Shown here in pieces: positions 25,715-34,815 of a stretch of DNA of 64,000 nt. The notes under the pieces are model-generated. The model saw only the letters and a list, made by a program, of their open reading frames with translations. It was not told where the DNA came from and searched no databases. The position numbers and the translations under genes are program-made. Every line of letters starts with the position of its first letter. Position 1 is the first letter of the stretch. Source of the DNA: an uncultured Eubacteriales bacterium (lineage in GTDB: Bacteria; Bacillota_I; Bacilli_A; RF39; UBA660); NCBI GenBank assembly GCA_905188025.1, contig CAJJKI010000003.1, forward strand, positions 62,001-126,000, given 5' to 3'.

Positions 25715-28700
25715 ATGAAATTTTTTGATCAAGTATTTGATATACATGATGATGATAATTATGCAATATCAGGTCTTAATAAGGAACTTACATGTATTAA
25801 TATATATGATACTTTTATTAGAAATAATAAAGGTATTTTGGTCGTGGCTAGTAGTACATATATAGCTAATTTACTTTATCAAACATTACTTAATTATACT
25901 GATAAGGTTTTATTTTTTCCGATGGATGATTTTTTGACTTCGGAGGCTATTGCGATAAGTCCAGAATTCAAGGTAGAGAGAATTAATACTTTAAATGTTT
26001 TATGTAGAGATAATAAATATATAGTTGTTACTAATTTAATGGGATTTTTAAGATATTTACCGGAGAAGAAAGTATGGAATGACGCTAAGATAGTTCTTAA
26101 GAAGGGGATGGATGTTGATAGAGAGAAGTTACTTGAAAAGTTATTTGATATAGGATATGAAAGAGAAGTTTTAGTAAATGGTACTGGTAAAATAGGGGTA
26201 AGGGGATATGTGTTAGATATATTTCCTACTTCTTATGATAATGCTGTTAGAATAGAATTTTGGGGAGATACTATTGATAGTATTAAATATTTTGACGTTG
26301 ATAGTCAGTTGTCTTTGGAGGAGATAGAAGAAGTTACAATATATCCTTTTACGGAATTTTTACTTGATAATAAGAGGGATGATTCGATTAAGAAACAAAA
26401 ATATTTAAAATATTATAGTAATAATATAGCGTCTCTTAGCGATTATATTGGTAATGATATGATAAGTTATTATGATTATAATATGTTACTTAAGAGTTAT
26501 GAATTACTCATTGATTCTATTATGGAGTATGATCATGATAATCCTCATGAGGTAGATACTAATTATATGTTTGCTCTTACTAATATTAAGAGTAATAAGT
26601 ATGTATATTATTATCACTATGATGATGATATGGGTAGGGGTGTTAAGTGTTATCGTTATAGATATGATCCTATTACTAAATATAATGGAAACTATAATTT
26701 AATTAAAGAAGAGATACTTAAATATATTAATGATAAGAAAACAGTAATTATATGTATTGATAATAAAGAGAGTGCTAAGAGAATAGTTAAATATTTAGAA
26801 ATTGATGATATAGTATTAACTAGTGAAGATAAGATAGTACAGGGAAAGATTAATTTAATTAATAAGAATGTTTATGAGGGGTTTATATTTAATGATTATG
26901 TTGTTATTGGGCGTAATGATCTATTTAATTATAAGGATGAGATTATTAAGTATAAGAGTAAATATAAGATTGGTACTAAGATACAGGCTATTACTAGTTT
27001 ACAAGTAGGAGATTATGTTGTTCATGAAATGTTTGGTATAGGTGTATATCAAGGATTATTTACAATGAATAAGCAGGGATATAATAAAGATTATATTAAG
27101 ATTATGTATGATGGTGGAGATTCATTATATATTCCTGTTGAAAATATTGATAGAATTACAAAGTTTACTGGTAAAGAGGGGGCTGGTGTTAGACTTAATA
27201 GTTTATCTAATGATAATTGGCGTAAGAAAAAAGGCAAGGTTAGGGAAAAACTGGAGAGTATTGCAGGTGATTTGATCAAGGTATCAGCAGAGAGAGAGGT
27301 ATCTTTGGGATACGCTTTTTCCAAGGATGATGAGAATCAAGCATTATTTGATAGTGAGTTTGCTTATACGGAGACGGCTGATCAGTTAAGGGCAGTTAAT
27401 TTGATTAAGGCGGAGATGGAAAAGGAAAAGCCTATGGATATGCTATTATGTGGAGACGTTGGTTATGGAAAGACGGAAGTGGCTTTTAGGGCAATGTTTA
27501 AAGCAGTTAATGATGGTAAGCAGGTAGCTTATTTATGTCCTACTACTATTTTATCTAATCAACAGTATGAATCTGCTAAGGACAGATTTAAAACTTTTCC
27601 GGTTAATATAGCTCTTATCAATAGATTTGTGGATAAGAAGAAGCAAGATCAAATTATTGATGATTTAAAGAAAGGTAAGATAGATATAATTTTTGGAACA
27701 CATCGATTACTTAGTGATGAGATTCAATATAAAGATTTGGGTCTTTTGGTAATTGATGAGGAGCAACGATTTGGAGTTACTCATAAGGAGAAGATTAAGA
27801 AATATAAGGCTAATGTTGATGTGCTTACTTTATCAGCTACTCCAATACCTAGAACTTTACAGATGTCTCTTACTGGAATTAGATCTTTAGCGTTAATAGA
27901 GACTCCTCCTAAGGAGAGATATCCAATTCAAACTTATGTATTAGAAGAATCTAATTTGGTTATTAAAGATGCTATATATAAGGAACTTAGTCGTGGTGGA
28001 CAGGTATTTATTCTATATAATAGTGTAGAGAGAATAGAGGATAAGGTCTTTGAGATAAGTAAATTGGTACCTGAAGCAAAGGTTGATTTTGCACATGGAA
28101 AGATGACTAAGGATCAATTAGAGAATAAGATGAATAATTTTATTCATGGAAAGTATAATGTACTTGTATGTACTACTATTATTGAGACGGGTATAGATAT
28201 ACCTAATGTTAATACTTTGATTATTATTGATGCTGATAGATTTGGACTTTCACAGTTATATCAAATAAGAGGAAGAATTGGTAGAAGTAATAAGATAGGG
28301 TATGCATATTTAATGTATAGTAAGCATAAGTTTTTGAATGATATAGCAGTAAAGAGATTGGATACTATTAAGGAATTTACAGAGCTTGGTAGTGGTTTTA
28401 AGATAGCTATGAGGGATTTATCTATTAGAGGTGCTGGTGATATTTTAGGACGTGAACAATCAGGATTTATTGATACTGTTGGGGTGGATTTATATTTGAA
28501 GATGCTTAATGAAGCTATTAGAAAGTCTAAGGGAGAAGAAGTAGAAGAAGAGGAAACTCCTGTTAATGATAAGCCACTTATTAATGTATCAACACATATT
28601 GATGATAACTATGTTATGGATACGGAACTTAAGATTATTATTCATAAAAGAATTAATGAAGTAGATTCTTATGATAGATTTTGTAATGTTAAGGAAGAAC

Positions 28701-29020
28701 TTGAGGATAGATTTGGTAAGTTAACTGATGAAATGATTATTTATATGTATGAAGAATGGTTTGAAAAATTAGCTAAATCATTGGATGTGGTTAATGTAGT
28801 TGATGATAAGAAGATGGTTATGATGAGATTACCACATGAATTGTCGATGAAACTAAAGGGTGATGAACTATTTATGAAATCATATAAAATAAATAAGAAT
28901 TTTAGACTTGATTATAAGAATGGAGAGATATATGTTATTCTTGATAAGATAAATTTAGAGAAGCATTATTTAATGTATTTAATAGCTATACTTATTAAAA
29001 TTAAAGAAATGATTAAGTAA
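25715..29020 (+). CDS. mfd: transcription-repair coupling factor Mfd
   Basis: Mfd pushes stalled RNA polymerase off lesions and recruits UvrA. 1101 residues: UvrB-like N-terminal domains, the RNA-polymerase-interacting CarD-like domain (VGDYVVHEMFGIGVYQG, about 430-446), the RecG-like motor with CGDVGYGKTEVAFRA, DEEQRFGV, LSATPIPRTL and QIRGRIGRS, and the TRCF C-terminal domain. Slightly shorter than the roughly 1150-1180 of Bacillus-type Mfd. A hairpin follows at 29035-29082. Confidence 0.97.
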   Translation: MKFFDQVFDIHDDDNYAISGLNKELTCINIYDTFIRNNKGILVVASSTYIANLLYQTLLNYTDKVLFFPMDDFLTSEAIAISPEFKVERINTLNVLCRDNKYIVVTNLMGFLRYLPEKKVWNDAKIVLKKGMDVDREKLLEKLFDIGYEREVLVNGTGKIGVRGYVLDIFPTSYDNAVRIEFWGDTIDSIKYFDVDSQLSLEEIEEVTIYPFTEFLLDNKRDDSIKKQKYLKYYSNNIASLSDYIGNDMISYYDYNMLLKSYELLIDSIMEYDHDNPHEVDTNYMFALTNIKSNKYVYYYHYDDDMGRGVKCYRYRYDPITKYNGNYNLIKEEILKYINDKKTVIICIDNKESAKRIVKYLEIDDIVLTSEDKIVQGKINLINKNVYEGFIFNDYVVIGRNDLFNYKDEIIKYKSKYKIGTKIQAITSLQVGDYVVHEMFGIGVYQGLFTMNKQGYNKDYIKIMYDGGDSLYIPVENIDRITKFTGKEGAGVRLNSLSNDNWRKKKGKVREKLESIAGDLIKVSAEREVSLGYAFSKDDENQALFDSEFAYTETADQLRAVNLIKAEMEKEKPMDMLLCGDVGYGKTEVAFRAMFKAVNDGKQVAYLCPTTILSNQQYESAKDRFKTFPVNIALINRFVDKKKQDQIIDDLKKGKIDIIFGTHRLLSDEIQYKDLGLLVIDEEQRFGVTHKEKIKKYKANVDVLTLSATPIPRTLQMSLTGIRSLALIETPPKERYPIQTYVLEESNLVIKDAIYKELSRGGQVFILYNSVERIEDKVFEISKLVPEAKVDFAHGKMTKDQLENKMNNFIHGKYNVLVCTTIIETGIDIPNVNTLIIIDADRFGLSQLYQIRGRIGRSNKIGYAYLMYSKHKFLNDIAVKRLDTIKEFTELGSGFKIAMRDLSIRGAGDILGREQSGFIDTVGVDLYLKMLNEAIRKSKGEEVEEEETPVNDKPLINVSTHIDDNYVMDTELKIIIHKRINEVDSYDRFCNVKEELEDRFGKLTDEMIIYMYEEWFEKLAKSLDVVNVVDDKKMVMMRLPHELSMKLKGDELFMKSYKINKNFRLDYKNGEIYVILDKINLEKHYLMYLIAILIKIKEMIK

Positions 29021-29034
29021 AAATATTTGTTGAC

Positions 29035-29082
29035 AAGAATACTTTTGATAAGAGAAATTACTTTGATAAAGTGTTCTTTTTT
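29035..29082 (+). terminator. terminator after mfd
   Basis: AAGAATACTTT pairs with AAAGTGTTCTT across a 22-base loop, followed by T6. Confidence 0.5.
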
Positions 29083-29131
29083 CGTATATATTTATGATCT
29101 TTACGCAAAATAATTGTGAATGGAGGAAATT

Positions 29132-29656
29132 ATGTCAACAGGAATTGTTAGAAGAATAGATGAATTAGGGAGAATAGTTGTTCCAAAAGAGATTAGGAAG
29201 AATTTGAGACTTAAGAATGGTGATAATTTAGAAATAGTGGTAGAGGGAGAAAATATTATATTAAAGAAATATTCACAAATAGAGAATGCAATGGATATGG
29301 CACAGGTATATGCTGATTCTTTTTATCAGGTACTTAAATATAATGTGATTGTTACGGATACTGATAAGGTAGTAGCAATAGCAGGTAATTTAGCTAAGAA
29401 ATATATTAATATGGGAATTAGTGAAACGGTAGAGAGAATGATAGAGAGAAGAGATTCTTTTGTGGAAAGAAAGAAGAAAGAGATAGAGATTAGTCCTGGA
29501 ATGAAAGAGTTTGGGTATTATACTGTGTCTACTATTATAAATAATGGAGATTCTATTGGATCAGTTATTATTTTATCTTTGGATACACCAATGTTAGAGC
29601 AAGAGGAAAAATTAGGAATGATTTTAGCTAATATGCTTAGTAATTATTTTTGTTAA
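29132..29656 (+). CDS. spoVT: stage V sporulation regulator SpoVT (AbrB/SpoVT family)
   Basis: SpoVT is a forespore transcription factor that tunes sigma-G genes. 174 residues: the AbrB-type swapped-hairpin DNA-binding domain at the N-terminus (STGIVRRIDELGRIVVPKEI, then LRLKNGD) and a C-terminal GAF-like domain of about 120 residues, the two-part layout that separates SpoVT from the shorter AbrB. Start chosen at 29132 behind GGAGGAAAT. It follows mfd, exactly as in Bacillus. Confidence 0.93.
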   Translation: MSTGIVRRIDELGRIVVPKEIRKNLRLKNGDNLEIVVEGENIILKKYSQIENAMDMAQVYADSFYQVLKYNVIVTDTDKVVAIAGNLAKKYINMGISETVERMIERRDSFVERKKKEIEISPGMKEFGYYTVSTIINNGDSIGSVIILSLDTPMLEQEEKLGMILANMLSNYFC

Positions 29657-29671
29657 TGATTATTTTTGTAT

Positions 29672-29705
29672 AAACTTTTTCTATTATGGGAGAAGTTTTT
29701 CTTTT
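29672..29705 (+). terminator. terminator after spoVT
   Basis: AAACTTTTTCT and AGAAGTTTTT pair around an AT-rich loop with a T-rich tail. Confidence 0.6.
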
Positions 29706-29712
29706 GTAATTG

Positions 29713-29741
29713 TTGCATATCCTAAAATGTTATGTTATAAT
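29713..29741 (+). promoter_or_regulatory. promoter of the T-box dut-metG operon
   Basis: TTGCAT, 17-base spacer, TATAAT with an extended TG, about 7 bases before the T-box leader. Confidence 0.75.
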
Positions 29742-29747
29742 ACAGGT

Positions 29748-29968
29748 ATCGATTTTGAAGGAAAGAGTAATAGTGAAATTTTAAAGAGAGTCTATGCAGG
29801 TGTGAAATAGATAAAGGCCACTATTATAAATGGTTCTGGAGTCGTTTAGTTGATATGTAAGCTAGACCGGTGGTTCCGTTATAACTCTGAGTGTATAATT
29901 ATTATGATTATAAAATAAGGTGGTACCGCGGCTATGTCGTCCTTAAGTATTGCCTTATTTTTTTATTT
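29748..29968 (+). promoter_or_regulatory. T-box riboswitch, probably methionine-tRNA specific
   Basis: T-box leaders sense uncharged tRNA and prevent termination when it is scarce. The T-box sequence AAGGTGGTACCGCG is at 29917-29930. Stem I has the AGAGAG bulge and the GGTGTGAA distal-loop motif, and CGATTTT near the 5' end pairs with GGAGTCG. The terminator stem is AAATAAGG (29913-29920) with CCTTATTT (29953-29960) and a T run. The ATG at 29830-29832, just before the closing stem and followed by G, is the best specifier candidate, fitting metG downstream. The specifier was placed by hand. Confidence 0.85.
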
Positions 29969-29981
29969 TGTGGAGGTGTTT

Positions 29982-30464
29982 ATGCGTAAGTTTGAAAAGA
30001 TTAGTTTTAGACAATTTGCTAAAGATATAAGTGAAGGTGATTATCAAGATATTCAGTTACCTGTTAGAAAAACTATGAAAAGTGCAGGGTATGATTTTAT
30101 ATCATTTTTGGATATTGTAATTAAGCCAGGTGAGATGGTAAAGATACCTACAGGAGTTAAAATATCTTTAGAAGATGGTGAATTTTTAGGGATATTTGTT
30201 CGTAGTAGTATGGGATTTAAGTATAATGTGCGGATGTGTAATCAAGTAGGAATAATTGATGGAGATTATTATAATAATCAAGATAATGAAGGACATATTT
30301 GGATTAAGTTACAAAATGAAGGAGATAAAGAATATATGATTAAAAAAGGGGATGCTTTTGCGCAGGGTATTATTATGAAATATTTTATATGTGATGATGA
30401 TGATACTATGAGTGAAAGAATTGGTGGTATTGGTAGTACAGATAGGAGAGATAATAATGAATAA
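29982..30464 (+). CDS. dut: dUTP diphosphatase
   Basis: Dut hydrolyses dUTP to dUMP, keeping uracil out of DNA and feeding thymidylate synthesis. 160 residues with dUTPase motifs in order: SAGYDF (motif I), RSSMGFK (II), NQVGIIDGDYYNN (III), GDAFAQGI (IV) and RIGGIGSTD (V). The start at 29982 has GGAGGTG; a longer in-frame ATG at 29934 lies inside the T-box terminator and is rejected. It overlaps metG by 8 bases, so both are under the T-box. Confidence 0.93.
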   Translation: MRKFEKISFRQFAKDISEGDYQDIQLPVRKTMKSAGYDFISFLDIVIKPGEMVKIPTGVKISLEDGEFLGIFVRSSMGFKYNVRMCNQVGIIDGDYYNNQDNEGHIWIKLQNEGDKEYMIKKGDAFAQGIIMKYFICDDDDTMSERIGGIGSTDRRDNNE

Positions 30465-32001
30465 AGAAAAATATTATATAAGTACTGCTATTGCATATGC
30501 TTCAAGTAAACCTCATATTGGAAATACTTATGAGATAGTTTTAGCGGATGTGATAGCTAGATATAAAAGATTATGTGGATATGACGTTTATTTTCAAACA
30601 GGAACTGATGAACATGGTCAAAAAATTGAAGAGAAAGCTATTAATGAGGGGGTTAGTCCTCAAGAATATGTAGATGATAAATCTAAGACTATTAAAGAGA
30701 TATGGGACATTATGAATACTAGTTATGATAGGTTTGTTAGAACTACGGATAAGCATCATAAGGAAGTTGTAGCTGAAATATTTAAGAAATTATATGATCA
30801 AGGAGATATATATTTAGGAGAATATCGTGGATTATATTGTACTCCTTGTGAGTCTTTTTGGACGGAGAGTCAATTAGTAGATGGAAAGTGTCCTGATTGT
30901 GGAAGAGAAGTGAAGGAAGCTACTGAAGAAGCATATTTCTTTAAAATGAGTAAGTATTCTAAGTGGTTAGAGGAGTATATTGAGAGTCATAATGATTTTA
31001 TTCTTCCTGAAGCTAGAAAGAATGAGATAATGAATAATTTTATTAAACCAGGATTACAGGATTTATGTGTATCAAGAACTAGTTTTAAATGGGGTGTACC
31101 TGTTAGTTTTAATGATAAGCATGTTATTTATGTATGGATAGATGCGCTATCTAATTATATTACTTTCTTGGGATATAATCCTCTAGGAGAAAGTACTCCT
31201 GAATATAATAAATATTGGCCTGCTGATGTGCATTTGATAGGTAAGGATATATTAAGATTTCATACTATTTATTGGCCTATTATGTTACATGCTTTAAATA
31301 TAGAGATGCCTAAACATATATTTGGTCATCCTTGGATGCTATTTGGTAATGATAAGATGAGTAAATCTAAAGGTAATATTGTATATGCTGATGATTTAGT
31401 TAATAAATATGGAGTAGATGCAGTTAGATTTTATATGATTCATGAAATGCCTTATGCTTCAGATGGTGTATATACAGAAGATTTGCTTATTGAGGCTATT
31501 AATAGTAATTTAGCTAATGTGTTAGGAAATTTAGTTAATAGAACAATTGGTATGGCTAAAAAATATTTTGATGGGGTAGTGGAAAATAAAGAAGTAGTAG
31601 AAGATATTGATAATGAATTTAAGGCACAAATACTAGGACTAAAAGATAGTATTAATAATGATATAGATAAGTTTAGAATAGCTGATTCTTTAGAAAAAGT
31701 GATTGAAGCTTATCGTAGATGCAATAAATATATTGATGAAACTATGCCTTGGGTACTTGCTAAAGATGAATCTAAGAAGAAAAGGCTAGCTACAGTTATA
31801 TATAATTTAATTGAAGCTATTAGAATTATTACAGTATATTTACAAGCTTATTTACCTGATACTGCTGATAAAATATTTGAACAAATTAATACTGATATTA
31901 AAGATTATGATAGTGTTCAAGTATTTGGAAAGTATCCTAGTGGTAATAAAGTTAATGAACCTGAAGTATTATTTAAAAGAATTGAAAAGGTCGAAGAATA
32001 A
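30457..32001 (+). CDS. metG: methionyl-tRNA synthetase
   Basis: MetG charges tRNA-Met. 514 residues: class I HIGH motif as PHIGNTY, a zinc knuckle with CTPC and CPDC, KMSKSKGN, and the anticodon-binding helical domain. It lacks the C-terminal tRNA-binding domain present in longer MetG forms, so it ends right after the helical domain. The start at 30457 (MNKEKYYI...) is within dut; an in-frame upstream ATG adds 15 unconserved residues. Confidence 0.96.
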   Translation: MNKEKYYISTAIAYASSKPHIGNTYEIVLADVIARYKRLCGYDVYFQTGTDEHGQKIEEKAINEGVSPQEYVDDKSKTIKEIWDIMNTSYDRFVRTTDKHHKEVVAEIFKKLYDQGDIYLGEYRGLYCTPCESFWTESQLVDGKCPDCGREVKEATEEAYFFKMSKYSKWLEEYIESHNDFILPEARKNEIMNNFIKPGLQDLCVSRTSFKWGVPVSFNDKHVIYVWIDALSNYITFLGYNPLGESTPEYNKYWPADVHLIGKDILRFHTIYWPIMLHALNIEMPKHIFGHPWMLFGNDKMSKSKGNIVYADDLVNKYGVDAVRFYMIHEMPYASDGVYTEDLLIEAINSNLANVLGNLVNRTIGMAKKYFDGVVENKEVVEDIDNEFKAQILGLKDSINNDIDKFRIADSLEKVIEAYRRCNKYIDETMPWVLAKDESKKKRLATVIYNLIEAIRIITVYLQAYLPDTADKIFEQINTDIKDYDSVQVFGKYPSGNKVNEPEVLFKRIEKVEE

Positions 32002-32118
32002 TTTTCGACTTTTTTCTTTTGACATAAAATGTAAAATTATATTAATAATGATGAGATAATTTACATTGACGGGTAATTTTGATATAGTTAATTTGTAGTT
32101 AACAGGAAAGGAGAAACA

Positions 32119-32292
32119 ATGCAAAGGGAAAAACACGAGGAATTAGCAGTTTTTATGTATTTGATGGTGTTAATGGCGGTAGTTATTGTTAACATGATGG
32201 GTAGTATTTCATTATTTGATTTGACATATTTATTTGTAGTAATTTGTTGTGTTTTTAAGTTTTTTCTGATTATAAAAAGCAAGAAGGAGTAG
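32119..32292 (+). CDS. small two-helix membrane protein, unknown
   Basis: A 57-residue frame with a strong ribosome-binding site (AGGAAAGGAG) five to ten bases before its ATG. The product has a charged N-terminus (MQREKHEEL) and two hydrophobic segments (about 11-27 and 36-52) ending in a Lys-rich tail. The stop is 5 bases before tatD. I do not recognise a family. The composition and ribosome-binding site favour a real gene. Confidence 0.6.
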   Translation: MQREKHEELAVFMYLMVLMAVVIVNMMGSISLFDLTYLFVVICCVFKFFLIIKSKKE

Positions 32293-32297
32293 ATATA

Positions 32298-33059
32298 ATG
32301 TATATTGATACGCATTGTCATATTACAAGTGAAGATTATCAAGATATTCCTAAGGTAATAGAGGAGATAAAGGAGGCAGGAGTAGAGAAGATAATTGTTA
32401 ATGGTTGTGATATGAAGTCTAATATGGAAGTATTGGATCTAGTTAAAAAGTATGATATTGTATATGGCGCGATTGGGTTTCATCCGACGGAGTTAGAAGA
32501 GTATAATGATGAGTGTTTGAACTTTTTGAGAGAGCATATTAATGATGAGAAAATAGTAGCTATTGGAGAGATAGGTCTTGATTATCATTATGACAATACG
32601 GATAGAGAAAAAGAGATAACAGTATTTAGGAGACAGTTGGAGATAGCTAAAGAATATCATAAACCAGTAATAATTCATAGTAGAGATGCTATTCAAGATA
32701 CATATAATATATTAAGAGAGTATAATGTACGGGGAAGTATTCACTGTTATAGTGGTAGTTTGGAGATGGCTAAAGAATTTATAAAACAGGGATTTTTATT
32801 AGGAGTAGGAGGAGTTTGTACATATAAGAATGCTAAAGTGATAAAAAATGTATTAGAAGAATTAGATTTAGCATATTTTGTATTAGAGACGGATGCTCCT
32901 TATTTAACTCCTGAACCATATCGTGGTATGAAAAATAGTTCTAAATATATACCAATTATTGCTAAAAAAATAGCTGATATAAAGGGGGTACCAGTGGAAA
33001 AAGTGGCCGTAATTACTGGAAATAATGCGGAAAAGTGTTTTTTTGGCATGAATGAATGA
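32298..33059 (+). CDS. tatD: TatD-family metal-dependent DNase/hydrolase
   Basis: TatD-type enzymes are TIM-barrel metallo-hydrolases with DNase activity. 253 residues: YIDTHCHI at the N-terminus (HxH metal ligands), GAIGFHPTE, GEIGLDYH, PVIIHSRDA, GSIHCYSG and LETDAPYLTP carrying the last metal Asp. It follows metG as in Bacillus (metS-yabD). Substrate in the cell is not known with certainty. Confidence 0.94.
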   Translation: MYIDTHCHITSEDYQDIPKVIEEIKEAGVEKIIVNGCDMKSNMEVLDLVKKYDIVYGAIGFHPTELEEYNDECLNFLREHINDEKIVAIGEIGLDYHYDNTDREKEITVFRRQLEIAKEYHKPVIIHSRDAIQDTYNILREYNVRGSIHCYSGSLEMAKEFIKQGFLLGVGGVCTYKNAKVIKNVLEELDLAYFVLETDAPYLTPEPYRGMKNSSKYIPIIAKKIADIKGVPVEKVAVITGNNAEKCFFGMNE

Positions 33060-33082
33060 TGGGCACAAGTGTGGAAGTAAAT

Positions 33083-33111
33083 TTGACAAAAGTCAGATAT
33101 TGTGTTAGTAT
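33083..33111 (+). promoter_or_regulatory. promoter of the SleB-like gene
   Basis: TTGACA, 17-base spacer, TAGTAT, 37 bases before the start codon; looks vegetative rather than forespore-specific. Confidence 0.65.
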
Positions 33112-33147
33112 TATATTACCTAAATGATTATATGAGGTGATTTATTT

Positions 33148-33915
33148 ATGAGAAAGACAGTATCTAGCTTATTAGTGATTGGTACTCAATTATTAATAGT
33201 AGGTCTATTTTTCACAACAGTATTTAATAATGATATTAGAGTAGAAAAACATGTTAGTACAGTACATAATAATAATCTAGATAAGATAGCTACTTCTGTA
33301 TCATTGTTATTTGAAGAAGAAGATGTAACCAGTATCGAGAAGAAATTGGATGATATGACTCTAGAAGAATTGCCTTCTATTGATGTTATATCTGAAGATA
33401 TTAAAGATAATAAAGTGTTAGAAGATAAAAAAGAGGAAGTAGACAGTACGCCACTAGTTTCTATTGATGCTAGTAAGTATATTAATAATGAAGAGATGGG
33501 ATTTATTGTTACTGAAGGTAATAAGACTTATGATTTAAGTGATAATGAATTCGATGTAGTGGTAGCCGTAGTGTCTACGGAGTTTGATAAAAATTTAAAT
33601 GACGCTTTAGGAGTAGTATCTGTTATTTTGAATAGGTGTGACTCTGATAAGTGGGTTAGATGGGCTGGAGCTAGTCCATATGATCAAGTTATTAAAAAAG
33701 GACAATTTGAGGTATATTCATCAGGTGCTTATAAAGCATACTTACCAGGTGGAAATAAATATGGATCATCTAAATATGAGACAGCTAAGCAAGCGGTTTT
33801 AGATGGTTTGAATGGAATAAGAAATAATAGTTATTTAGGTTTTAGAGCTTGGTGGGTATCTAGTTATAGTGATAAGTATATTATAACTGGTGGAAATAGA
33901 TATGGTTATAATTAA
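33148..33915 (+). CDS. membrane-anchored SleB/CwlJ-type cell-wall hydrolase
   Basis: A 255-residue protein with one N-terminal membrane segment (about 5-27), an acidic linker, and a C-terminal domain (about 130-255) resembling the Hydrolase_2 domain of spore-cortex lytic enzymes SleB and CwlJ. Key parts: VVVAVVSTEFD holding the expected catalytic Glu, GVVSVILNRCDSDKW, and VIKKGQFEVYSSG, matching the VILNRV...V.QFS pattern. The peptidoglycan-binding repeat of SleB is missing. It sits where Bacillus has yabE and rnmV. Its promoter suggests it may act in growing cells. Confidence 0.75.
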   Translation: MRKTVSSLLVIGTQLLIVGLFFTTVFNNDIRVEKHVSTVHNNNLDKIATSVSLLFEEEDVTSIEKKLDDMTLEELPSIDVISEDIKDNKVLEDKKEEVDSTPLVSIDASKYINNEEMGFIVTEGNKTYDLSDNEFDVVVAVVSTEFDKNLNDALGVVSVILNRCDSDKWVRWAGASPYDQVIKKGQFEVYSSGAYKAYLPGGNKYGSSKYETAKQAVLDGLNGIRNNSYLGFRAWWVSSYSDKYIITGGNRYGYN

Positions 33916-33933
33916 GAGCTTAGGCTCTTTTTT
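33914..33933 (+). terminator. terminator after the SleB-like gene
   Basis: AAGAGC, TTAG loop, GCTCTT and six T starting at the stop codon. Confidence 0.75.
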
Positions 33934-33934
33934 C

Positions 33935-33963
33935 TTGACATATAGATAAAAACTTTATAAAAT
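33935..33963 (+). promoter_or_regulatory. promoter of rsmA
   Basis: TTGACA, 17-base spacer, TAAAAT, 26 bases before the rsmA start. Confidence 0.65.
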
Positions 33964-33988
33964 AATGGTAGTTATGGAGGGGATATAG

Positions 33989-34771
33989 ATGGATAAATTT
34001 GAATATAAGAAAGCTTATGGACAAAACTTTATGAGAGATGAAAATATTATCAACAAAATTGTTGATAGTGCAAAAATAGATAAAGATACTTTGTTAATAG
34101 AAATAGGGCCAGGCGCTGGTAGTTTATCTAAAAAGATAGTACCATTAGCAAAATATGCATTGTTATATGAGATAGATACTAGACTTAAAGATACTTTAGA
34201 AGAAGTACTTCGTGGTAATGACAACTATAAAATTATATTTAATGATTTTTTGGATCAAAATGTATGTGATGATATAAAAGAATATGATTATGATAAAATA
34301 TATGTCGTAGCAAATTTACCATATTATATAACTACTCCGATAATTACAAAACTTATGACGGAGTTGTATCCTGATAAAATAGTAGTTATGGTACAGGATG
34401 AAGTTGCTAATAGATTATCAGCTCATAATGGTAGTAGAGAATATGGAATGATATCAGTTAAAATATCATCTGGATACGATATTAAAAAACTATTTAAAGT
34501 AGGTAGAAATTGTTTTTATCCAGTTCCTAATGTTGATAGTGCTGTAATAGAACTAGTTAAACATAATAAATATAAAATAGAAGACAATAAAATATTTGAT
34601 AAATTAATTAAAGATAGTTTTCAATACAAAAGAAAGAATTTAAGAAACAATTTAAAAGAATATGATTTAGATAAAATAGAGACAATACTGAATAAAAATA
34701 ACTATAGTTTAAATAATAGAGCAGAAGATTTACCAGTAGAGGTATATGTAGAAATAGCTAATAATTTATAG
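33989..34771 (+). CDS. rsmA: 16S rRNA dimethyladenosine transferase RsmA (KsgA)
   Basis: RsmA dimethylates A1518 and A1519 in 16S rRNA. 260 residues: AYGQNFMRDE (QNFL-type motif X), IEIGPGAGSLS (motif I) and VANLPYYITTP (the NLPY motif IV). It has its own promoter. The primase-like nuclease gene rnmV that precedes ksgA in Bacillus is absent. Confidence 0.96.
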   Translation: MDKFEYKKAYGQNFMRDENIINKIVDSAKIDKDTLLIEIGPGAGSLSKKIVPLAKYALLYEIDTRLKDTLEEVLRGNDNYKIIFNDFLDQNVCDDIKEYDYDKIYVVANLPYYITTPIITKLMTELYPDKIVVMVQDEVANRLSAHNGSREYGMISVKISSGYDIKKLFKVGRNCFYPVPNVDSAVIELVKHNKYKIEDNKIFDKLIKDSFQYKRKNLRNNLKEYDLDKIETILNKNNYSLNNRAEDLPVEVYVEIANNL

Positions 34772-34790
34772 TTATTTTTTTTATTATCTA

Positions 34791-34810
34791 ACATATGATT
34801 AAATGGGTGA
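34791..34810 (+). promoter_or_regulatory. 20-bp sequence shared upstream of yabG and yabP, copy 1
   Basis: ACATATGATTAAATGGGTGA here is identical to 36205-36224. CATATGAT resembles a sigma-E-type -10 and GGGTGA could serve as the ribosome-binding site for yabG. Confidence 0.6.
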
Positions 34811-34815
34811 ATGAA

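Noticed and set aside
29934..29981. Longer dut start at 29934
   Set aside because: It falls in the T-box terminator, has no ribosome-binding site and adds residues unlike dUTPases.
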